DNA from: Hyaloscypha bicolor E
Taxonomy: Eukaryota; Ascomycota; Leotiomycetes; Helotiales; Hyaloscyphaceae
DNA length: 64,000 nucleotides
Reading direction: 5' to 3'
NCBI RefSeq assembly: GCF_002865645.1
Contig: NW_020194667.1
Location: 1,263,762 to 1,327,761 of the forward strand
The notes below the pieces were generated by a model. The model saw only the letters and a list, made by a program, of their open reading frames with translations. It was not told the origin of the DNA and ran no database searches. The translations under genes and the position numbers were made by a program. Below are positions 1 through 8,979 of the stretch, piece by piece. Within the stretch, counting starts at the first letter, position 1. The number at the start of each line of letters is the position of its first letter.

Positions 1-870
1 TAACTTTAATTTCTTAATATGGTTCTTTTTGGCCTTTTATTACTTATATACTCAAAAGAACTAAATAAATAATAAGCCTAGAGCCTTGGATATATATTAA
101 TAAAAAAGAAATAATTCCTAAAGCTATTTCGTCTTATTTAGAATAGTACTTTTATAATAGAGAATATCTAGAAGATATTTATAAAGCCTAATATTTAGCT
201 ATATAATCCTATACTTATTCTCAAGGTTATTACTTATTTAATTACTTTTCTAATAGCTATTTAACCTGCTCTTTTATTAATTTAATAATTAAAGACTCTA
301 TAATTTGCAAAATTAATTTAATACTTCCAAGCTAATTTTCGCAAAAATCTGTCCCAAGTAAAACATGAAAAGTTTTTTAGAGTTAATAAAGAGCTTGCTA
401 TATAAGTCGTACTTAATAGATATATAAAGAAAGAATTAATTAAGGTATTAAAGAATAAAAAAAAGCAAATCTCGTAAAAAGTAGCTAAATATCTTGAGAG
501 AGAAATATATAAAGCCTATACTTTTCTTAGTAGAGAATATTTAATAAGTATAAGAGCTTTTTACTAAAAAAGAAGCTTTTATAAAGTTAGAACGAGAATG
601 AATTAATACTAAAAAGGCTACTTAAGCTCTTAAAAAGTAAAAAGAGAATACTAAGAAGGCAGTGAATACTTTATAGGCGGCTATAAGGGCAGGAAATATT
701 AATAAAGTAAGAATTAAGGAGAAGGCTTAATTATAAGCTTAAAAAAAGAAGAAAGCTAGGGAAAAGAAGGTTTCAGAGGCTCTTCTAGTAAGAACTAAGA
801 CTGCTGCGAAATCTAGAAAGGTACTAGTTATTAAAAAGAAGATTATTTCCTTTGTTAGTAGTAATATTAA
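1..870. repeat. AT-rich, RIP-like repeat relic
   Basis: Very AT-rich sequence with no long open frame. From about 420 to 850 the plus strand is rich in Lys, Arg and Leu codons broken by TAA/TAG. This resembles the basic C-terminal tail of a fungal pogo/Tc1-type transposase, but I see no DDE motif and cannot assign a family. It ends at a G-run near 875-885, after which GC content rises. It is probably a decayed mobile element truncated by the window edge. Confidence 0.4.
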
Positions 871-885
871 TAAGGGGGGGGGGCC

Positions 886-1708
886 AGAAATACCGGTAAA
901 ACAGAGCTCCCGGGGGTATATAATAAAACCACGGGTAATTTTTGAGAAGGGATCTAATTAATTTGGGATATTATTTATTAGCTATTAACCTATCTCTATT
1001 TTTGATTTCAGGCTAATTGGTCTTGTGGTTAATTAATAATTTAATTTAGAAGTAGGAGAGAGCAAGGAAAAAATTTGGTATAGTACGCGTGCATTTAAGC
1101 GGGATATCGAGTAATGTTTCGATGTTCAGATCTGACATTCTGGAACATCCCGTTTGGGGCATGGCTTCAGCCACAGGGTTCGTCCCCCCCGTACCCAACG
1201 CCTTGACTCTGAGAATGGCACGGATCGGTTAGCATTCATCCTCATTGGTTCATTGTATACGAATCGTACAACGTACTATGTACAAGAACTTCGTATCTAG
1301 GGAAAATAATGGAGCGAGACAGCCACAGACAAGGGATGAAAGCCAATAAAAACCTGTTTGTCCGGTTTCTGGTCTGTGCCAGCCTTGGAACGCCCTGGTC
1401 TCGATACATTATTTGCCCTAGACACGTCGTAAGCCTAGAAGAACCTTTTTTTGTTCTTAAGCCTTCCATGTACAGAGTTAAATTAAGAAAGAAACGTGGG
1501 TCCAAGGATACTACCCTTCCCCAAATTGTCCAAGACCTCTGTCACCAAACAAGTCGTTGCTAGATCTGGATTTCCAATTGATCATGGCCTAGTTGGATCA
1601 ACGTGGTTCTTAAACCAGTTCACAACAATAAGCCACAGGGAGCTTACTATCCACCTCAAAGCCTCTGCCTCCTTTACCTAATTGTCGCACGCAAGAACTT
1701 CGCTGATA
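886..1708. other. Intergenic stretch, no gene recognised
   Basis: Composition changes from AT-rich to mixed near 1080. Overlapping open frames of 60-90 codons occur on both strands between 1240 and 1680. None has recognisable motifs or coherent intron structure, so I take them as chance frames. The end of the stretch may hold the promoter of the membrane-protein gene that follows. Confidence 0.4.
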
Positions 1709-3129
1709 ATGTCTCTTGTAAGATTCAACCGCGTCGCATTGGTCCTCTGATACCGAGTGGATGACGGGTCTTTTATTCTAGAACCAGCAATTTCACTTCA
1801 TCCTTCACTTGGCCGAGCGGCGTTGATGAAAATAAATAGGACACTGCCTATGCCGCAGAAACGCGAGTCCCGGGAATCTTTCTCGGACTCATCCTCCCAG
1901 CTAGCTTAGCTGCACCTTTTGTCCTAGGACGACTCTCCACACGAGCAATCATCACGAGAAACTGGGGAACAGACGACACTGTCATCTGCATATCATGGGT
2001 AAGCCAGGCGTATCCATCTTAGACGTCAGCTTAGCTTGACATCAGATACTCAGCATCGCTGGTGTAATCCTCGGCAGTCTCCTCACAAAGTACGGCTTCG
2101 GGCATCACACCATGTTTTTCAAAGTCTCGTGGATAGCACCCACGGGAAAGCTCACTTTCTTAGGAGGCATCCTATTCCAGACTGTAGTTTGCTTCACCAA
2201 ACTCGGGATGTGCCTGTCATATCTTCGGATCTTTGAGGACCGTCGCAGCCGCGTACTTCTGCTCTCGATCATGGCATTCTTGGTTGCGTCTGGTATTACC
2301 ACTGTATGTATGATCGTGTTCAGATGCAGTCCGGTTTCAGCTCAGTGGATGCCACAGCTTGGGAGTTGTATGCAACATAGCTGCTGATATCATGCTGATG
2401 GCTTTTGCTATCCCGCGAGTTCGTACGTCCAAGCAATCTTCCCGGTTAGTCCAAAACATATTGACAACGCTGCAGTTGCTCTACAACTGCCTTTGAAACC
2501 AAAGGTCATTCTTCTGGTAGTTGCTAGTCTTGGGGTGCTGGTAATTGCTGCTTCTATCGCTCGATGTGAGAGCTATATCACAATTCAGGCGAACCCTGAC
2601 CCTACGTGTAAGCTTTTCCTTCATGGCCCCTATATGTCAGTGTGCTAATCTCATTCGTCTATGCTTAGGGAATGGAATCGATGGCTCAACCTGGGGCGTC
2701 GTCGAAATGCAAACGGGTCTCTTCTGCGCCTGTGCGCCTTGCATTCGACCCTTGATTCGCAGAATAGCCCCAAGGCTCCTATCATCTTCGCCTGAGACCA
2801 CAGCCGGGGACTTTAGTACCTCACGGTCGAACGACATACCCGGTACACGCTCTTCAAGACCACGTTTCCCTTCTCACTATGGAGACTTCGAATTGCAAAC
2901 CGAGCCACATGTGGGGTTACCTGAGAAGAGACCGACATCACAGGGTATTTGGGACGGAACTGGGGAGTCTAGAATCTCTACACATATTGAGACCAACAAT
3001 GATGGGAAGGTGGAGGTTATTTCAGGGAGCAGTACAAGCATTGATGGAATTCTCAAGACGGTGACAATTACAGGTTCAGAGACATTGGCTGATGATAGGA
3101 ATAGCATTAAGAAGTTTGAGCATGTATAA
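1709..3129 (+). pseudogene. Fungal rhodopsin-like integral membrane protein, probably broken
   Basis: Exons read as a protein of the fungal PTH11/rhodopsin-like family of multipass plasma-membrane proteins. Block 1 (1840-1998) has a first membrane helix and an 'RNWGTDD' turn. Block 2 (2046 on) has 'KYGFGHHT' and a helix ending in 'CSPVSAQW'. Then come 'NIAADIMLMAFAIPRV', 'LQLPLKPK' with another helix, and 'TWNGIDGSTWGVVEMQTGL'. Good introns are 1999-2045, 2423-2475 and 2608-2668. Two problems remain. Between 'AQW' and 'NIAAD' (about 2345-2372) the frame shifts by one and roughly 15 residues usual in the family are missing. No in-frame ATG lies next to block 1; a three-codon first exon at 1709-1717 with an intron to 1839 is possible but speculative. 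The C-terminal tail after the last helix is polar and ends at a TAA at 3127-3129. The family is well supported; intactness is doubtful. Confidence 0.7.
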
Positions 3130-3426
3130 TACTAGATTTGGACGTTTAGGTTGAGTAGCATAAGGTATCCTTATCTAGATCAAAGCTAACTCGTTAATAA
3201 CCTCGTCCCCGCATCCTGATTGTGATGAGGATATCAGTGAGTTACGGATCGATGAACGCTTTTTAATTCTGCAGTTGGTCCCGCTGAGATCTTGTCCCTG
3301 AGCTTGAGGGAAGTTTGTGGGGGGGGGGGAGGGGATGTTAAGCGAGTTTCTTGATGGTATTGGAGGTTGAGAATGGATGGGGTGCTAAGGAAAGCAATGG
3401 AATGGATCTAGAGAATGGGGCGGGGG
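3130..3426. other. Intergenic, G-rich tract
   Basis: Downstream flank of the membrane-protein gene. It contains a G-run near 3319-3330 and ends with a G-rich stretch directly against the left terminus of the hAT-like element. No gene is seen. Confidence 0.4.
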
Positions 3427-3542
3427 CAGTGTGTCGAATAAAATGATTAATTGTTGTTATTGGCTGGCGATCAAATAAAATTAAGTCAGAAATCTAATGA
3501 TTAAATTATGATTAATTGTTTAATATGTAAGCTTATTGTGAC

Positions 3543-4087
3543 CAGTGTATCAAAAAAATAATTAAGGTAATTAATTATATTTAATTAAATCAAGTAAATA
3601 ATTAAATATAATTAATTATTTCTAATTATCACGTGAAACCCATATAAAAGTTATATAAGTAATAATTTCTCTTCTTTTTCTTTAAATAATATATGACTAA
3701 AGCATAAAGAAAGTAAAAATTAATTGATTTCCAAAGAAGAGAGAAGAAGAGCAAGGTAATATATATGTGAATTATTTGCTCTATATATCACATGACCGCA
3801 CCCACGTGACTAGAGAAGTCAAACCCCCTACTATAGTACTTATTTATAAAGATAAGTAAAGCGAGTAAAGGCGGGATACTAGCTATTAAGCCTATAATAG
3901 TAAGGCGATATCTAAATTAGGGTAAAATACGCTTTACTTTTGTGCCATAATGCTTATATTATCTTTGTAGTCACGTGTAATAACACGTGACCCAGTAATT
4001 AATTATAATTTGATTACTATGATTCTGACTTAATTTAATTTGATTACCGGCCAATAATTATAATTATTTAAATTATTTAACACACTG
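3543..4087. mobile_element. Nested hAT-like MITE with 8-bp target duplication
   Basis: A 545-bp element begins CAGTGTATC at 3543 and ends ...AACACACTG at 4087. It is flanked by exact 8-base copies ATTGTGAC at 3535-3542 and 4088-4095. Its right subterminal sequence (3993-4087) is an inverted match to the left end of the surrounding element (3427-3527), so both belong to one family. It has no coding capacity. The interior holds CACGTG boxes near 3630 and 3805 and the palindrome CACGTGTAATAACACGTG near 3971-3988. Confidence 0.75.
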
Positions 4088-4125
4088 ATTGTGACGGCTG
4101 GTGTTATATTATTGGTTTTAGCTAA

Positions 4126-4582
4126 CGAGCCTAATCGCGTAAGTCTGTGTTTTCCAGGCTATTAGGCACACTTCACATCAATCAATTCACGACCATATTA
4201 TATTTAATTAGGAGTTAACCACCCGTGAAACCCAATATTCCTGCTTTAAAATCAACTTATTTATCCAATCTTATAGTATCCTATTCTATCCCTCTAGCAC
4301 TATTGCTTTCATCTTAGCGACCGTGGCAGGGGAGCATCATGCTCAAAACACGATAAATCGTAGTTTTACCGAGCTCATAGCGCTCTATTAGCCTGCAGTT
4401 GATTTCTCTCTAAAGCTATAAAGCTCCCATATCGCCTCCTTGTGTTTCGTAGCAATATTAAGCCTGAAGCGTGGTTAAATACAAGTGGTGGGGAGGGGTA
4501 GTAGGCATATTAGTGGGGTTGAATTTAGGAGGTGCTCTCGCTAAACTAGCCTGAAAAACACAGACTTATGCGATTAGGCTCG
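4126..4582 (-). mobile_element. Short TIR element with TAA duplication, PIF/Harbinger- or Tc1-like
   Basis: Inverted repeats of 36 bp (4126-4161 and 4547-4582) differ at only two positions and start CGAGCCTAATCGC. The flanks are TAA on both sides (4123-4125, 4583-4585), as for PIF/Harbinger insertions. On the minus strand, around 4325-4445, short frames read 'HKEAIWELYSFREKSTAG' and then 'LIERYELGKTTIYRVLS', the shape of a helix-turn-helix DNA-binding head of a transposase, with stops and a frame change between them. It is therefore an internally deleted derivative rather than an active element. A Tc1-like origin cannot be excluded. Confidence 0.65.
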
Positions 4583-4587
4583 TAAGG

Positions 4588-5235
4588 TTTCAGGCTAAGC
4601 TTCAGGCGCTCGGTGTTTCAGTGGTTTTGGCCTTACTCACTTATTCACTACCACATGTCACTTCTCTCCTTCTCCTCCTTCTCCTCCTTAGCTTTAAATT
4701 CTAAAAGACAAGACCTAGAGATCTTTGTACCTTATTTTAATACTCTAGCTTTGCTATTATATTTATTAAAGAAATAAAGAAATAAGAAATGTTATAAGTT
4801 TTAAAATTAAGCTTAAATAAAGTTTTATATAATTAAGAAGGAAAAAAGCTTAAAAGTAGAAATAATTATATAAGAGAAATATACTTAAAAAGAATATATA
4901 AATTATTAAAAATTAAAAAATAAAATAATTATAATAGCGGAGCTAAAGAAATAAAATAAGGTATAAAGATTTTTAAGGTTTTGTTTTTTTAGAATCTAAA
5001 GCTAAGGAGAGAAGTAAAGTGAGAAATAGTAATAGATAAATAAGTAAGGCCAAAACCACTAAAATACTATAATGTATATTGGATAGGCTTACCCATATGC
5101 TAACTGAGTTAAAAAGACTATAGTATTTACTCCAGGAGTAAATATGCCTATCACGCTTTATAAGGCTTATAACATGTCACAAATACCGAGTGCTTAAAGC
5201 TTGGCCTGTAATAATCATGTAATACCAGCCGTTAG
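4588..5235. repeat. Long imperfect inverted repeat (foldback arms)
   Basis: The left arm 4588-4760 pairs with a right arm 4935-5066 continuing at 5186-5235. Matched landmarks are GGTTTTGGCC near 4623 against GGCCAAAACC near 5049, the 'TTAGCTTTAAATTCTAAAA' block near 4688-4706, and the 'GCGCTCGGTGTTT' block near 4609 against its inverse near 5183. The outer pairing continues to GGCTGGTGTTAT (4096 on) against ATAATACCAGCC-like sequence ending near 5233. The right arm is more AT-rich, mostly by C/T and G/A differences. These arms belong to the outer hAT-like element. Confidence 0.65.
5067..5180. other. 114-bp insertion inside the right foldback arm
   Basis: This block has no counterpart in the left arm. 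It is bordered by AAATA at 5062-5066 and again at 5181-5185, as a 5-bp target duplication would be. The interior includes the palindrome TATTTACTCCAGGAGTAAATA. I see no convincing terminal inverted repeats, so its class is unknown. Confidence 0.45.
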
Positions 5236-5350
5236 AAGAGTATATAAGAATTAAAAAGAAAGAGTATAAGGTTAAAAGAAGAGCCTTTAAGTTACTTTTC
5301 AAATAAAAGAAATAAGTTTTTTATTTATATTTATTATATAACGATTTAAT

Positions 5351-5571
5351 TAAGTAATTAAATTATAATTAAAGTGATTAAATTATAATTGAAGTAATTA
5401 AATTATAATTGAAGTAATTAAATTATAATTGAAGTAATTAAATTATAATTGAAGTAATTAAATTATTAAATTATAATTGAAGTAATTAAATTATAATTGA
5501 AGTAATTAAATTATAATTGAAGTAATTAAATTATAATTGAAGTAATTAAATTATAATTAATTAATTACTTA
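5351..5571. repeat. 20-bp tandem repeat array
   Basis: About eleven copies of a unit reading roughly GTAATTAAATTATAATTGAA, with one copy carrying a short internal duplication near 5461-5470 and end copies slightly diverged. The array lies just inside the right terminus of the hAT-like element and probably arose by expansion of its subterminal sequence. Confidence 0.85.
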
Positions 5572-5771
5572 ATTTTTTTGGGGGGCACACTGGGTGGGGA
5601 AGATTAGAGCTGAAATTGAATAATGTGCCACAGTCGAAATCATGCGGGCACATCTCATGATAGTACAGGACTTTCATTCTCAATTCAATATGTATCGACC
5701 CCTATCTCAAGCGAAGCATCACGTGAGCCGCTTTTAAGCCTGCATACAGGTAAGGTCGAGGGTCCCTGGCC

Positions 5772-7410
5772 GTGCATCTCTCCATCCCGGACAACATAGA
5801 ATTGGTTCAACGACTGGCAAGCATCTCAAAGCATTCGAAAGCAATGAAATCCGGGTTGGCAGTGCTTTCCACAGAGCTGACTCCACCCATCATCACACAC
5901 CTCGTTTCGCGGGTCAGACCTCAAGCGCGGGGAATTTTCCAACCTCGATCCGAAACTGGCTGCCGTATGTAGCCAATAGCGAAATCAGTAGAGCGCCATA
6001 CCTTCTCTACCATACATTTAACTCCATCTCGATTGGCCGAGTTCGATCGAATTGTCTGTGGTCCACGTCGGGCTTTCCTTTAACATATTGAGCTTGATGT
6101 CGTCCTCGACCTTATGATTTCGAGGCTCGTGGGAGATGCGAAAATTGTGAAGAGAAGAAGAGAAAGAAGCTCGTTTTCACGAATACCTTCCAGGCTTTGT
6201 TCGTGACATTGAGCTCGGGGCCGCTCGACCAAGTTTCTAATCGAGGGATCAAGCTGTCCGTCCAAGTCCTCTCGCCCAGCGACCTCTCCTAGGCGAGCAC
6301 AGAGGAAAAGATAATGGGAAGGCGTCAATATAGAGAGAAAGGCTTCCATGATGCCAGGTTCAAGTAATCTAAACTTTGCTTCGTCAATTCGAACGGAGCA
6401 ATGCCGGTGACGGATCAGGAGGACCTACTTCTAGATTCCTATTTAATAACAGAACTTGATATGGATGCGGGTACTCGATGTAGAAATTTCAGTGATTTCC
6501 GTCGGATACTACTTACCGCTTGTTCCATAATCGTCGCAAAGTTACCACTGCTTCGAGCGTTCAAGGGCAATCTCCACGATGGGGACAAAAGGAACAATGT
6601 TGGGCGTATGTTTGGCCGCAACGGGAAACAGACAATAATCTCATTTGCAAATAATTCACTGTACTACCATCGGTAAATCTACTAACATTATTCTCTTTCA
6701 AAGCTTTTGCTAAGAGTCTGCTCTCCTGGCTATCATCAATCGAGCATCTGGACCTAATCTACCAGAACGATCCTCCCAAAGAAGAGAATTACCCACCACC
6801 GAATATCACCCTAGAAGATATTTTCGGGTCCTTAGATATATTCAGCACGAACGTCCGCATACTACCACAAGAATTTGCCTCCCTCAAACTCGGCTTTCTC
6901 GTGTTCGGAAGCAATCTCTTCTAGTCCCTGAACTCCTCTTCTCAACTTCCTCACTGGCAAAAACTGAAATCCTTCTCCCTCGACTTCGTCTCCATCACTC
7001 CCACAGGAAAATAGCTCTTCGTCCTGTCACCAGGCTCAGCTATTCCCTCATTCGAGGAGCCACGCAATCCGTTTTCAGACTCCTTACCAGACGAACTGAT
7101 CCCTCTCCCAGAAGACCAAGTCTTTCGGCACTTTCGTACAAAAGCAGTTGATGAATTGATGAATGGATTTTACGAGGAGGCTGGACGAGCTGCGACGCAG
7201 ATGCCGCGTTTAGAGAGGTGTTTTTGGGTTCACTGTTGGCTTTGTAGAGTCGTTGACTGTCGTACATGATTCGGGATGGGAGGGCGAGAGTTGGGTGGGG
7301 GAGTAATCTGAGGGTTGAGCCTGAGGAGGTGTCGAGTGTTTGAAAGGAGGCGGCAAGGGTACATACTGGAGTTACAGGCGGTTTAGTATCAATGTCTGGA
7401 GTTAAAGTGC
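5772..7410 (+). pseudogene. F-box-type fungal protein, decayed
   Basis: Plus-strand pieces in shifting frames resemble a fungal F-box/leucine-rich-like family I associate with Leotiomycetes. The best piece (about 6705-7265) reads 'SWLSSIEHLDLIYQN', 'LEDIFGSLDIFSTNVRILP', 'LKLGFLVFGSNLF', 'WQKLKSFSLDFVSITPTGK', 'FRTKAVDELMNGFYEEAGR' and 'AATQMPRLERCFW'. TAG interrupts it after 'SNLF' and again after 'PTGK', where related proteins as I recall them carry Trp. A further piece near 7265-7405 reads 'MIRDGRARVGWGSN' and 'KEAARVHTGVTGGL' with a TGA between. Upstream pieces (5772-6670) are more degraded. The stops fit C-to-T change on the opposite strand. F-box assignment is from memory of the family and is moderate. 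Confidence 0.5.
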
Positions 7411-7906
7411 TTTGAAAAGAGCTTGGTGGTTTAATCTGATGAGTACCGGAGTACGGGTTGGTTATCTCGGGAAATCATGGGATGGTTGAGAGTGCTCGGG
7501 TAAAGTGTGTCCGGAAAGAGCAGTTTTGAGTCTGGTACTTGTATTTCCATGACATAGTATCATCGGATCTACTCAATGTGAATTACCATAGCCGTTTCTA
7601 CCTCTGTTCTCCCCCTCGTATGAAAGCATTTCAGTGCTGTGATCCTACACGAGTGCGACATTTCCGCATTCGATCCCAGCTCCAAAAGTGTATCGCCCTA
7701 ACAGATGAAGGCAGGAGATGCCGAACTCCAGTGACGAATGGAGCCGGTGACTAAAAATGCAGTGAGACTGCTTGGCTCGTCACGGATTCGAGGCGTATGG
7801 TTGAGAAGGCTAGCAAGCAGCGAGAAACTGATGGCGATTTTGGAGAAGTAGGATGTCCCCTTTGTCGAAGCAATGGTCCCCTAAGCCAGGCCGACCGCCA
7901 GTCTTG
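7411..7906. other. Intergenic, no gene recognised
   Basis: Mixed-composition sequence with only short frames lacking motifs. Confidence 0.35.
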
Positions 7907-8056
7907 TCACATCGGTATAGTCCGGCCGTGCTTGTCTCCTGTTCCCTTCTTCCTCGCAACATTAATGAGTGCTCCGAGGCCGATGAGGAAGAAGGCCACA
8001 AGGAAGCCCAGAATGACGGGGAGGGTGAAGAAGTCTGATAATGCATTATCTGACAT
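7907..8056 (-). CDS. Small single-helix membrane protein or terminal exon (hypothetical)
   Basis: A 49-codon minus-strand frame begins ATG at 8056 and ends TGA at 7907-7909. Residues from about 9 to 32 form one hydrophobic helix ('FFTLPVILGFLVAFFLIGLG'), followed by a basic Arg-Lys-Lys segment, as in a single-pass membrane protein with a cytosolic basic flank. The frame stays open upstream to about 8216 without another ATG, so this may be the last exon of a longer gene. I do not recognise the family. Chance cannot be excluded. Confidence 0.3.
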   Translation of the reverse strand: MSDNALSDFFTLPVILGFLVAFFLIGLGALINVARKKGTGDKHGRTIPM

Positions 8057-8405
8057 GGTTGGGGACGTTGGAAGAGTCCGGTAATAATCGAGATCGAATT
8101 CTCGAAGTTGAAAAGGGAGCGATTTGCAAGAGGACTTTTCTGATAGTGATCGAGGATGCCGAGATTGGAGCTTTTGGGTCGAAACGAGTGTAGAATGTAA
8201 GAGAAATTACTAAATAGAACGATCACCGCATCAAAATTGGCAACAAAAGAGAGTTCTGTGTGAGGAGACCTAGGGGTTATATCTTTGCACTCCACAGGTG
8301 GGGTATAAGAGGGAGGAGTGTACCATCTGCTATTCCACGTCATAAGTGGAGGCCCGGTATCAAAAACTGGGAAATGAGTTCACGAGAAAGTACTATTTCT
8401 GACCC

Positions 8406-8765
8406 TCAGGTCGAGGGTATGTCTCCTCGAGTACTTGCTCCGAATGGCACGTCCGTGAGGAGAAGTGATACCATGGCTTTACTTAAAGGTTCTGAAAGCG
8501 AATGATGATATGGGCTGTCTGATGTGAGACCCACTTGCCCTGCGGTGGGCGAATAAAAAGAGGCGGAATCCGAACTGGAATGATCAGGGCAATTAGGTGA
8601 GCGATTCCGCTTCTGAAAAGAGAGGGGCGCAGCGACGGGGCGGAGCGACTGGTCGCTTGATGGACTCAGGGGTAAACTTGGATTTGGTTGTGCCGTTCTA
8701 GACTCGTCCAATCGCGAGCTACGGAGCTCGACAATGTCCTCGTTCATCAGAGCTGAGAGAATCAT
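8406..8765 (-). CDS. Hypothetical Ser/Pro-rich protein fragment
   Basis: A 119-codon open frame on the minus strand, rich in Ser, Pro and Asp. Its N-terminal part is acidic ('MNEDIVELRSSRLDESR') and the rest is low-complexity, with no domain recognised. It could be the first exon of a gene continuing toward 7907, but I could not place introns joining the two. The surrounding genes are mostly decayed, so this may be a remnant. Confidence 0.25.
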   Translation of the reverse strand: MILSALMNEDIVELRSSRLDESRTAQPNPSLPLSPSSDQSLRPVAAPLSFQKRNRSPNCPDHSSSDSASFYSPTAGQVGLTSDSPYHHSLSEPLSKAMVSLLLTDVPFGASTRGDIPST

Positions 8766-8979
8766 TCATTATTCTCTAAACCCGCTGAGGACTCCCCTTT
8801 CTAGGAAGCTATCTTCAGTTTCATCAGCTTCGAACTTGAACTTCTGAACTTCTGAACTTCTTTAGCAATCGAGCACGGATCAAAACCAAGAATCCTGCCC
8901 TGCCTCATTTGATACCCTATTAAGAACAATGAGCAATTGCAGACAGCTCCTATGGTACCTTGATACGAGTTGGATAAGA

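Larger units (their letters stand above)
3427..5592. mobile_element. hAT-like non-autonomous transposon, host of nested insertions
   Basis: The left end begins CAGTGTGT at 3427 and the right end finishes ...CACACTG at 5592, giving terminal inverted repeats. The 8-base flanks are GGCGGGGG (3419-3426) and GGTGGGGA (5593-5600). They match at 6 of 8 positions, and the two differences are C/T and G/A, as RIP would produce. An 8-bp target duplication and CAGTG ends are typical of hAT elements. No transposase frame is present. Removing the insertions at 3543-4087, 4126-4582 and 5067-5180 leaves an element with long internal inverted arms and a 20-bp tandem array near its right end. Limits are fairly sure; the superfamily is inferred from ends and duplication length. 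Confidence 0.65.

Noticed and set aside
3971..3988. CACGTG palindrome as an operator
   Set aside because: It is located inside a MITE. E-box-like hexamers are common there and no regulated gene adjoins it.
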